A stretch of 26,831 nt of DNA, taken from Bacteroidia bacterium (lineage in GTDB: Bacteria > Bacteroidota > Bacteroidia > SpSt-205). Shown here in pieces: positions 9,079-15,879 of this stretch. The position numbers and the translations under genes were made by a program. Every line of letters starts with the position of its first letter. Position 1 is the first letter of the stretch. The stretch spans positions 1-26,831 of the forward strand of contig JANXCJ010000006.1 in the NCBI GenBank assembly GCA_025060275.1, given 5' to 3'. Below the pieces are notes generated by a model. It had not been told where the DNA came from. It ran no database searches and saw nothing but the letters and a program-made list of their open reading frames with translations.

Positions 9079-12000
9079 CTAATTCAAATAGCGGCTTTTT
9101 CTTTTTCTTTCAGGTAGGTAGAAGCTTTTTCTGAGTCGTAATCCTCCTCCTTGGGTGGAAGTTCCTGCCACTCCTCCCATGAAAGTCTGCCTGCTGAAGC
9201 CTTCAATCTCTACTTGTAGTTGGGTGGGCTGTGAGAGTTGGCGAGGAAGGAGGCGATAGCGGGCTGAAAGGTTACCCAGGGAGGCGTTTGTCTGTCCGGG
9301 CGCAACTACCACCCCATCACGCTCCAATACAAACCGTTGCCCTATAGAAAGACGCAGTTGAGCAGAGAGTTCATTCCACTGTCCCAGTGAGAGCGCTACG
9401 CCTACTTGACTGCCCAAGGTCTGGCTAACCCAACCTGTTAGCTGAGAAGAAATGAATTCTGCAAGGGTGGAACTAACGCCTGAGCTTACCTGTTGAGAGC
9501 CCCACCCCTGATCCAGGGGTACAAAACTGCCGAACACTAGTAGTGCAAATACCTGCCTATTCCGCTCCAGCTCGTCTGTGACTAAGCGCTGAAGGAAAAT
9601 GTTGATTGTCGGTGTAGGGCTGCCTGAGAAAGAAGGAATATCTAGCTGAAAGTTCATGGTAGGTGCGAGAAGGCTGCCTCTTAGAAAAACTCGCAGCTCT
9701 ACTGGGACAGTACTAGTGAAACTCGTGTCTATCACCCGCAGAGAAGTAACTGTGCGATACACAGCCGTTAGGTTCATCTGCCCTTCATATAAGTCCCCAT
9801 CCCAGCTAATTGTGCCTCCGGCTTCCAGCGAAAGTTTCTTAGAAGCAATTCCTTGAAGATTGACTTGATATTCTCCGCTATAGATTTCATACGAGCCGGA
9901 TAGGCTGATTTCTCCATATCTATTTATGCTAAAGAGGAGATTAGCCACGCCTTGGGCTACCACTTCATCACCTGATCTCTCATCAAAGATGAGACGAAAA
10001 CGAGTCTTTGGACCTGAACGAAGGGCTACCCTTACTTCTAAGCCTTCTGGTGCTTGAGGGGGACTACTCGGGGCTTTCTCTTGCAGCTCCTGTTTTTTCT
10101 CCTGTGCGGCAAACCTAACATGAGACATACCCTCACTACGCTCATAGGTCTGAAGGGGAAGGGTAAGGTCAGTCGTTTCTGCAAAGCGAAGCTCCCCTCT
10201 TAGGTATGGGGCATGCCAAGGGCCTACTAATGAAAGAGTCCCCCCGTCTAACTCTACTCGCCCATATAAATATGCGTCAGTGTTAGGAGGTGTGGCTGCA
10301 AGTAGGAAAGGAGATTCTCGTACTTGCATGTCAATGGCAAGGTAGGGGTTTCGCCAATCTGAAAGTCCGATAAAACCTGAAACTAAGATAAGATTTCCTC
10401 TAACCTCTTTTAGCATTACATCAGGTAAGTAGAGAGTATCTCCTCGCAGTAGGAGGTTCCCTTCTACCGTATATGTCATTCGTACGAGAGGTACATAGAA
10501 GCTTACCTCATCACAGAATATTTCACCTCGCATTCGGGGAGAGGAAGGGTGCCCATGTAGCACGATTAGTTGAGAGCGTAAGAAACCTTTAGGACTTCGC
10601 AAATACTCTCCCAAAAAAGGAGAGAGCCACACTGCAGGTATCTTCAATCCTCGCAGCTCTACATATAAAGGGGATAAACTATCAGAGATAACATAATGTC
10701 CCTTTGCGTTAACGAATGTTTTATTCCCTTCAGTGAGCCAGGTAGTAAAATAAATAGAATCTCCTTGAAGGCGTCCCTCTGCTAAAAATTGAGGATAAGG
10801 TTGAGCCTTATAAGCTAAAGAGTCCAGTCTCAGGAAAAATCGTGGAGAGCCCCGATAAGACTCCCACCGAAAGTTTAAGTATCCTCCAACCTCTTCCGAA
10901 TAGCCTAGCAAGCCTATTATCCCCTGTATAGGTAAATGCTCTAATTCCGCTAAGAGTAAGAAGGGGTCTCGCCTAAGATAGGCAGAGGCTCCCTGCGTTT
11001 CTAAGCGTAACCCTTCTGCCAGCCACTCTCCATCTAATCCTATTTGAACAGGACCTAAGCTATGCAAACTCCATTTATGGTCGGCGAAGGATATGAAAGA
11101 GGTCCTTTCAAGAAAAGCCAGCTGTATTGGCATGTTTCCTCTTTCCCAGGACCATCTCGCAAAGAGATTCAAAGTGTCTTGCCTTTCCCCAAAGGCTGTA
11201 GCCATCTCTAACTTTCCTTCTTTTAGGGAGCCATTCAAGGAGAGATTGAGATTCTTATAGGATAAATAAGATTCTCCTAACTTGGAATAGAGCCTCATTT
11301 CCCCGCCGAGTGTATCGCTGTCAGATAGATGCAAAGTGAGAATAGAAGCCCCTATGCTAAAATTCTCAATCACGAGGCTGTCCCACTCAGCATGGAGAGT
11401 TATGGCGATGGTTTTGTCAGATAATTTAGACCAGCTTGCTTCTATTACGGCACTCTGAGCTTGCTGTATAAAAGAAACCCCTGCTACATGAAGCCATGTA
11501 GGCGAACTAATAGCTATGCGCAAAGCCAATTCTCCCTCTTCGGTAGGGTTTCCTATACCTTTTTCCCATAGCCCTTGCTTGTGCCACTTCTCCCACTTGT
11601 CAAGCCAACTAAGTAGAGCTTCTTTCCAGTTTGCTCCTCCTTTTATCCAGACTAACAAGTCTGGACCCTTAAGCTCGTATCGCTCTCCTTTGCTGCTTTC
11701 TATGCTGAGGCTTCCAAGGAAATACTTACTCTCTCCTTTCTCCCAGTGTAAGGAGTCTATTTGAATTCTTCCTTCTCCCCCCTTCCATAATATGCCGCTG
11801 CCATGCAGCCGAAAATTACCCGATAGAGCTCCTTCTGAACCCCAAAGGGCTGCTTGTAGTCCTTGAAACTTACCTAACCCCTTGTAGGCTCCACCTTCTG
11901 TTAGAGAAATTTCTCCCTCATAAAATACCTCTCCATAAGAAGTTTTCAGATCAGCGCTGCCCCTAAACTCTTTTTGCTGTACTCTACCATCGCACCACAG

Positions 12001-13368
12001 TGATACGTTTTCTTTATTTTGGTAGATAGCTGAAAGGGAGGCTCTAAGTTCGGCATGTAACTTGTCCCATGAGAAGTTTTCACCCCTCACTTGGAAAGTC
12101 CCTGTAAGCTGGCTGATAGGGCTTTGCAGAAAAAGGGTCTGTGTGTCCCAGTTTTCACATGTTCCACTTAGTTCGTATTTCCAGCTTGTGTCTCGCGAAA
12201 GAGTGGTTGATAGATTTAGTTTATTTTCTATCTGAATGACAGCTTCATAGTAACTGAGGGTGCCGCGATGAGAGCCTTTGACTCGCCATGCTGTATCTTT
12301 ATTGATAATGTCAGGGAATGCTACAGCGGGTACATGCTGCTCCACATCCCTTAAGGACAAAGCTGCTTCTTGTATAGACACCTCCCAGTGCATGTGTTGG
12401 GGGTGAGCGTAATGGTATATCTCTCCTTCTCCTTCTATATACTTTCCCTTCCCAATTTCTATGTGAAACGAAGAAGCATGCAGCCGATATAAGTCTCCTA
12501 CCAAATCTAATGCTATATTCCATCTACCTGAGATAGGCACTGAATCTCCTATGAAGGCGTATAGCTCTCTCCAGTCTAGGGTGCCTCCTAGTTGAGCTAC
12601 AAATAGTTTCGTTTCAGTGTTCCGAAAGAGCTTATCTAAGCCTTCTTTGGGGAAATGCCCCTGACCTTGCAGGTGAGTGTAGGGGAGGTGTAAGTCTAAG
12701 TGGGAAATAAGAGTGCTATTTGTATCTGCTTCCAGGACTAAGGAAAGACGATTGATACGGACACTACTCTGTTTTTCTCTCAGGGTCAGCTCCTTCAAAG
12801 AAGCAAAAAGATGTCCCTCACTTTCCCATTCTACTTCTGCTTGGAATGAGATAGAGTCTAGCCAGAGATTAGCATATCTAAGGTACCGTGGAGAAGGGAG
12901 CAAATTAGCCTCTGCTTCAGTAGAGTCGCGCCATCTAAAAGTTCCCTTGATGCATCTGAGTTGTGCTAAGCTGATTTTCCAGGGAGAGGGGGAGGAAGGG
13001 GTAGTATCAGAGGGAAAAAGGCGATCCACATTGGTGAGTCCTGAGTGTTTCTCCTTGTAGATATACACATCAGGCGCGAGAAAGTCCAGAGAAGTGACAG
13101 GAATGCGTAAGTTGCCTTTCCAGAAGCCTCTCCAAAAGGCTGAAGGTAGCCAGCTTAGCTGGACTTCTTCCACTTTTAGAAAAGGCAGACAGTTTTTATC
13201 GTAGATCACTAGTCCTTCAATAGTGAGATGAGCTACTCCGCTCAGTCGTATATGCCTTAGCTCAACATCCGTTTCTAACAGGGTTTGAAGTAGGGTGAGT
13301 GTTTCTCGCCGAAAGAGGGTTTGACCAGGGGGCCAGGCGAGAAAAAGGGCTACAACCCCCAATAACAT
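9079..13368 (-). CDS. tamB: TamB/DUF490 translocation and assembly (lipid-transport) protein
   Basis: Very large protein, about 1430 residues from this start. It has one N-terminal membrane anchor (LLGVVALFLAW followed by PPGQTLF), then more than a thousand residues of repeating beta-strand sequence. The C-terminal DUF490-type domain contains NIFLQRLVTDELERNRQVFALLVFGSF-type sequence, then TLAEFISSQLTGWVSQTLG and IEGFSRQTF. TamB-like proteins span the periplasm as a hydrophobic beta-groove and act in outer-membrane protein assembly or phospholipid transport. The start is uncertain. The frame is open back through the tRNA-Leu gene; in-frame starts are ATG 13368, TTG 13383 and GTG 13458 (inside the tRNA). 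The basic residues before the anchor (KWIGK) suggest that translation may begin upstream of 13368. It probably shares the tRNA promoter. Confidence 0.88.
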   Translation of the reverse strand: MLLGVVALFLAWPPGQTLFRRETLTLLQTLLETDVELRHIRLSGVAHLTIEGLVIYDKNCLPFLKVEEVQLSWLPSAFWRGFWKGNLRIPVTSLDFLAPDVYIYKEKHSGLTNVDRLFPSDTTPSSPSPWKISLAQLRCIKGTFRWRDSTEAEANLLPSPRYLRYANLWLDSISFQAEVEWESEGHLFASLKELTLREKQSSVRINRLSLVLEADTNSTLISHLDLHLPYTHLQGQGHFPKEGLDKLFRNTETKLFVAQLGGTLDWRELYAFIGDSVPISGRWNIALDLVGDLYRLHASSFHIEIGKGKYIEGEGEIYHYAHPQHMHWEVSIQEAALSLRDVEQHVPAVAFPDIINKDTAWRVKGSHRGTLSYYEAVIQIENKLNLSTTLSRDTSWKYELSGTCENWDTQTLFLQSPISQLTGTFQVRGENFSWDKLHAELRASLSAIYQNKENVSLWCDGRVQQKEFRGSADLKTSYGEVFYEGEISLTEGGAYKGLGKFQGLQAALWGSEGALSGNFRLHGSGILWKGGEGRIQIDSLHWEKGESKYFLGSLSIESSKGERYELKGPDLLVWIKGGANWKEALLSWLDKWEKWHKQGLWEKGIGNPTEEGELALRIAISSPTWLHVAGVSFIQQAQSAVIEASWSKLSDKTIAITLHAEWDSLVIENFSIGASILTLHLSDSDTLGGEMRLYSKLGESYLSYKNLNLSLNGSLKEGKLEMATAFGERQDTLNLFARWSWERGNMPIQLAFLERTSFISFADHKWSLHSLGPVQIGLDGEWLAEGLRLETQGASAYLRRDPFLLLAELEHLPIQGIIGLLGYSEEVGGYLNFRWESYRGSPRFFLRLDSLAYKAQPYPQFLAEGRLQGDSIYFTTWLTEGNKTFVNAKGHYVISDSLSPLYVELRGLKIPAVWLSPFLGEYLRSPKGFLRSQLIVLHGHPSSPRMRGEIFCDEVSFYVPLVRMTYTVEGNLLLRGDTLYLPDVMLKEVRGNLILVSGFIGLSDWRNPYLAIDMQVRESPFLLAATPPNTDAYLYGRVELDGGTLSLVGPWHAPYLRGELRFAETTDLTLPLQTYERSEGMSHVRFAAQEKKQELQEKAPSSPPQAPEGLEVRVALRSGPKTRFRLIFDERSGDEVVAQGVANLLFSINRYGEISLSGSYEIYSGEYQVNLQGIASKKLSLEAGGTISWDGDLYEGQMNLTAVYRTVTSLRVIDTSFTSTVPVELRVFLRGSLLAPTMNFQLDIPSFSGSPTPTINIFLQRLVTDELERNRQVFALLVFGSFVPLDQGWGSQQVSSGVSSTLAEFISSQLTGWVSQTLGSQVGVALSLGQWNELSAQLRLSIGQRFVLERDGVVVAPGQTNASLGNLSARYRLLPRQLSQPTQLQVEIEGFSRQTFMGGVAGTSTQGGGLRLRKSFYLPERKRKSRYLN

Positions 13369-13431
13369 GCTCCACAAGAGCAAAAGCGCAGACGCTATCC
13401 AGAAAAGACCCTTTCCTATCCATTTGAGCCG

Positions 13432-13515
13432 TGCCCAGAGCCGGACTCGAACCGGCACGGAGTTGCCTCCACCAGTTTTTGAGACTGGCGCGTCTACCGA
13501 TTCCGCCATCTGGGC
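13432..13515 (-). tRNA. tRNA-Leu (anticodon CAA)
   Basis: On the minus strand the sequence folds as a class II tRNA. The acceptor is GCCCAGA paired with TCTGGGC. The D-arm holds GGTAGA. The anticodon stem is CCAGT/ACTGG around the loop CTCAAAA, giving anticodon CAA for UUG. The long variable arm is GGAG-GCAA-CTCC, and the T-arm is GCCGG-TTCGAGT-CCGGC. The discriminator base is A, and CCA is not encoded. A TATATTTG promoter box ends 7 bp before the 5' end. The next gene on this strand is tamB, starting about 63 bp after the tRNA, with no terminator visible between them. Confidence 0.97.
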
Positions 13516-13522
13516 CTCTCTG

Positions 13523-13530
13523 CAAATATA
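13523..13530 (-). promoter_or_regulatory. -7 promoter box of tRNA-Leu/tamB (TATATTTG)
   Basis: Perfect TAnnTTTG on the minus strand, 7 bp upstream of the mature tRNA 5' end. If transcription starts about 4 bp after the box, the precursor has only a very short 5' leader. It is the only clear promoter for tamB. Confidence 0.7.
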
Positions 13531-13535
13531 CATAC

Positions 13536-13551
13536 TGGCAGAGTACTGCCA
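13536..13551. promoter_or_regulatory. Inverted repeat between divergent tRNA-Leu and ccmE promoters
   Basis: TGGCAG-AGTA-CTGCCA is a perfect 6-bp-arm inverted repeat with a 4-bp centre. It sits between the outward-facing boxes at 13523-13530 (minus) and 13552-13559 (plus), abutting the plus-strand box, where a bound protein could block either promoter. It is an operator candidate only. Confidence 0.35.
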
Positions 13552-13559
13552 TAACTTTG
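13552..13559 (+). promoter_or_regulatory. -7 promoter box of ccmE (TAACTTTG)
   Basis: Perfect TAnnTTTG, then four bases (CTAT) and the ATG at 13564. Implies a leaderless or nearly leaderless ccmE-SDR mRNA. Confidence 0.75.
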
Positions 13560-13563
13560 CTAT

Positions 13564-13947
13564 ATGCGTTTGCTTATAGGCGCGATAGGCGTGGGACTGC
13601 TTCTTACTTTCCTGGTCCTTAGTCTAGGGAAGGAGCTCACGATATATACAGACTTCCAAACAGCTGCCCAAAATCCCGGTCGCACTTACCACATAGTGGC
13701 AGAGTGGATAAGCAGGGACAAAAGCTACTATGATCCTACTTCTGATACTTTTTGGTTTTTGGCAAGAGATACGCTGGGGGCAGTTCGGTGGGTGCGTTAT
13801 CCGGACCCTAAGCCTATCAACTTTGAAGCTGCTTCACGGGTGGTGCTAATAGGCGCATATCAGGATACCTTCTTTCACGCTGAGAAGATTCTCATGAAGT
13901 GTCCTTCTAAGTACAAAGAAGAGAAACCCCTGAGCACCCCCTTGTGA
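13564..13947 (+). CDS. ccmE: Cytochrome c maturation heme chaperone CcmE, CXXXY type
   Basis: 127 residues. One N-terminal membrane anchor (about 3-22) is followed by an OB-fold-like beta-barrel domain with FWFLARDTLGAVRWVRYPDP and RVVLIGAYQD. It ends with ILMKCPSKYKEE, with Cys113 and Tyr117. In CcmE the classical heme-binding residue is a His in this position; the CXXXY variant with Cys is known from other bacteria and archaea. The protein should hold heme covalently in the periplasm and pass it to the cytochrome c ligation machinery. The identification rests on the overall pattern and this motif. No other ccm gene is in the window. The stop overlaps the GTG start of the following dehydrogenase, so they are co-transcribed. 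Confidence 0.82.
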   Translation: MRLLIGAIGVGLLLTFLVLSLGKELTIYTDFQTAAQNPGRTYHIVAEWISRDKSYYDPTSDTFWFLARDTLGAVRWVRYPDPKPINFEAASRVVLIGAYQDTFFHAEKILMKCPSKYKEEKPLSTPL

Positions 13948-14732
13948 GGTCCGTTTGGATAACAGGCGCTTCTTCCGGTATAGGGGAAGCCTTAGCTAAG
14001 GTTTTTGCCCAGCAGGGCTGGAATGTTCTAGCCCAAGCTCGTAGAAAGGAGAGATTAGAGGGATTAGCCAAGTTATTCCCCGAACGGATTGTGCCTTTCG
14101 TAGGAGATGTGCGGGATTATGCTACATGCGAGGCAGCTGTTCAAGCCGCAATTCACCATTTCGGCTCCTTGAATGCTGTAATCGCAAATGCAGGAATTTC
14201 TCACAGAGCTACGGTGGGAGAGGTATCTTTAGAGGTCCTTAGAGAAGTGATGGAAGTAAATTTCTGGGGTGCCGTACATGCGATAAAGGCTTCCCTTCCT
14301 TTTATTTATCAGCAGCGGGGGTGGATTGTAGGGGTCTCTTCTATAGCGGGCTTTCGGGGCCTACCAGCTCGGAGTGGGTATAGCGCTTCTAAATTTGCTT
14401 TGAATGGCTTCCTGGAATCTTTGCGTACTGAACTGAGAGGGTCAGGCGTATCTGTTCTTATCGCAGCTCCCGGCTTTACTCGGAGTGAAATAAGGCAGAA
14501 AGCTCTTAATGCGAAAGGTCTTCCCCAGCAGGAAAGTCCCTTACCCGAACACAGGCTCATGGCCCCGGAAGTAGTGGCTACTCAGATTTATTATGCGATG
14601 ATGCGGCAGAAAAAATATCTCATTCTCACCTCGCAGGGGCGCTTCACCGTGTGGCTCAATCGTTTCTTTCCAAGCTTGATGGACAAACTGGTATATGCTT
14701 ACTTCAAAAAGGAGACAGGCGCATCCTTCTGA
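13944..14732 (+). CDS. Short-chain dehydrogenase/reductase (SDR)
   Basis: 262 residues of the classical SDR type. The nucleotide-binding motif TGASSGIG is at 7-14, Asp55-Val56 lies in the adenine pocket, NAG is at 82-84, and the catalytic set is Ser133, Tyr146 and Lys150 (YSASK). The C-terminal 60 residues include a hydrophobic, basic stretch (RFTVWLNRFFPSLMDKLVYAYFKK) typical of SDRs acting on lipid-like substrates near membranes. The substrate is unknown. The GTG start overlaps the ccmE stop by 4 bp, indicating translational coupling. Confidence 0.9.
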   Translation: MRSVWITGASSGIGEALAKVFAQQGWNVLAQARRKERLEGLAKLFPERIVPFVGDVRDYATCEAAVQAAIHHFGSLNAVIANAGISHRATVGEVSLEVLREVMEVNFWGAVHAIKASLPFIYQQRGWIVGVSSIAGFRGLPARSGYSASKFALNGFLESLRTELRGSGVSVLIAAPGFTRSEIRQKALNAKGLPQQESPLPEHRLMAPEVVATQIYYAMMRQKKYLILTSQGRFTVWLNRFFPSLMDKLVYAYFKKETGASF

Positions 14733-14747
14733 CTTAGCGTAAGCCCT

Positions 14748-14755
14748 TATATTTG
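14748..14755 (+). promoter_or_regulatory. -7 promoter box of nuoC (TATATTTG)
   Basis: Perfect TAnnTTTG in the 27-bp gap after the SDR stop, then four bases (AGCT) and the nuoC ATG at 14760. Indicates that nuoC has its own leaderless transcript. Confidence 0.75.
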
Positions 14756-14759
14756 AGCT

Positions 14760-15251
14760 ATGCAAACTCTTCAGCTTCTCAGAGAAAGCCTCGCTGAAGA
14801 AGTATTAGAAGCACGCATAGACCGGGGTGAACTTACCCTCCAAGTAGAGCGGGTAAAACATAAAGCGTTACTACGACTTTTGAAGGAAAAATACAAGTTT
14901 GACTACTTAGTGGATATAGGGGCGATAGACCACTTTGAGGAAGGGCTACGATTTGAGGTAGTATATAACTTAGTGAATCTACAAGACCGAGTGAGAGTAC
15001 GTGTAAAGGTACGCATTCCTGAAGCGGATCCTACTTTGGAGACAGTTACAGACCTGTGGCCGGGGGCAGCCTGGCATGAGAGAGAGGCTTATGATATGAT
15101 GGGTATTCGCTTTTTAGGACATCCGGACCTGCGCCGCATTTACTTGCCTGAGGATTTTCCTTATTTCCCCCTTAGGAAAGAGTTTCCGCTTTTAGGGATT
15201 CCTAACTCCCTTCCCCTGCCACCTAAGGAGCCCCCCAAGCCTTACTTGTAG
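14760..15251 (+). CDS. nuoC: NADH-quinone oxidoreductase subunit C (30 kDa)
   Basis: 163 residues, standalone NuoC length with no fused NuoD. It carries the 30-kDa subunit signature: WPGAAWHEREAYDMMGIRF, then GHPDLRRIYLPEDFPYFPLRKEFPL (about 100-143). NuoC is a peripheral-arm subunit of complex I, near the quinone end, in contact with NuoB and NuoD. It normally lies in a nuoABCD... operon, but here its neighbours are an SDR gene and a TetR gene, so the complex I genes are scattered in this genome. It has its own TATATTTG promoter box. The TetR gene starts 5 bp after its stop. Confidence 0.95.
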   Translation: MQTLQLLRESLAEEVLEARIDRGELTLQVERVKHKALLRLLKEKYKFDYLVDIGAIDHFEEGLRFEVVYNLVNLQDRVRVRVKVRIPEADPTLETVTDLWPGAAWHEREAYDMMGIRFLGHPDLRRIYLPEDFPYFPLRKEFPLLGIPNSLPLPPKEPPKPYL

Positions 15252-15256
15252 TCTGC

Positions 15257-15829
15257 ATGAACCAGCGGCAGCGCATTTTAGAAGCAGCTATAGAACTCTT
15301 CGGTCAAAAGGGGTACGAGCGTGTAAGCCTGCGTCAGCTGGCCCAAGCAGTGGGGCTTACACCTCCCACACTCTACCACTACTTTCCTACTAAGGAAGCA
15401 CTTTTAGAAACCCTTGCTCACCAGGTCGCTGAGAAATTTGAGTTAGCTACTGCAGGGATAGCAGAGAGCAACTGGGAGGTCACGCATAAGTTAGAGCGCT
15501 TCTGTGAAGCACATCTTATTGCGCTTCTGGAAAAGCCTTTGCAGGCTACTATCTTTCTCAGAGAGGCTCCGCAGCATCTCTCTGAACCGCAGCGTTCAGC
15601 CTTCCTTACTCGCCAGAGGCAGTATGAGAGTCGGGTTGAGCGCATTTTAGAAGAAGGTCTCCAGAAGAATCTCTTTCGGGAAATAGAGCCGCGCTTCGTA
15701 GCGGTATCTCTCTTAGCCGCTCTCAATGCTACGGCTACTTGGTACCAGCCAGGCGGTCCTATGAAGCCCGTAGAAATAGGTAATAAGATTGCTGAGATTT
15801 TTATTAGAGGGCTAATTCGCTCCTGGTGA
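15257..15829 (+). CDS. TetR/AcrR-family transcriptional regulator
   Basis: 190 residues. The N-terminal HTH runs from about 5 to 50: RILEAAIELFGQKGYERVSL, then RQLAQAVGLTPPTLYHYFPTK with the recognition helix TPPTLYHYF. It is followed by an all-helical ligand-binding and dimerisation domain (about 55-190). It starts 5 bp after nuoC and is probably co-transcribed with it. Target and effector are not evident. TetR proteins often control a neighbouring operon, but the only candidate operator nearby is the inverted repeat before uvrC, and that link is weak. Confidence 0.93.
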   Translation: MNQRQRILEAAIELFGQKGYERVSLRQLAQAVGLTPPTLYHYFPTKEALLETLAHQVAEKFELATAGIAESNWEVTHKLERFCEAHLIALLEKPLQATIFLREAPQHLSEPQRSAFLTRQRQYESRVERILEEGLQKNLFREIEPRFVAVSLLAALNATATWYQPGGPMKPVEIGNKIAEIFIRGLIRSW

Positions 15830-15836
15830 GCCTAAG

Positions 15837-15879
15837 CCCCTAATTCACTGCTACATGTATTTTTGACTAACTTTAGGGG
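15837..15879. repeat. Inverted repeat flanking the uvrC promoter
   Basis: CCCCTAA (15837-15843) and TTAGGGG (15873-15879) are 7-bp inverted arms 29 bp apart. The right arm overlaps the end of the -7 box and the bases just before the uvrC GTG. It could be an operator or chance. Confidence 0.25.
15868..15875 (+). promoter_or_regulatory. Putative -7 box of uvrC (TAACTTTA)
   Basis: One mismatch to TAnnTTTG at the last position, but with the same 4-bp spacing (GGGG) to the GTG at 15880 as the perfect boxes. Confidence 0.5.

Noticed and set aside
8931..9134. 67-codon plus-strand ORF with a poly-Phe stretch
   Set aside because: Runs into the 3' end of tamB on the other strand. The Phe run is the complement of the Lys/Arg-rich tamB C-terminus.
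13369..13533. N-terminal extension of tamB starting at 13533
   Set aside because: Most of the extension is the translated tRNA-Leu sequence (MAESVDAPVSKTGGG-like), a well-known artefact.
13262..13552. Minus-strand open frame of 96 codons crossing the tRNA-Leu
   Set aside because: It begins upstream of the tRNA, runs through it, and overlaps tamB in another frame with no family features. It is a shadow.
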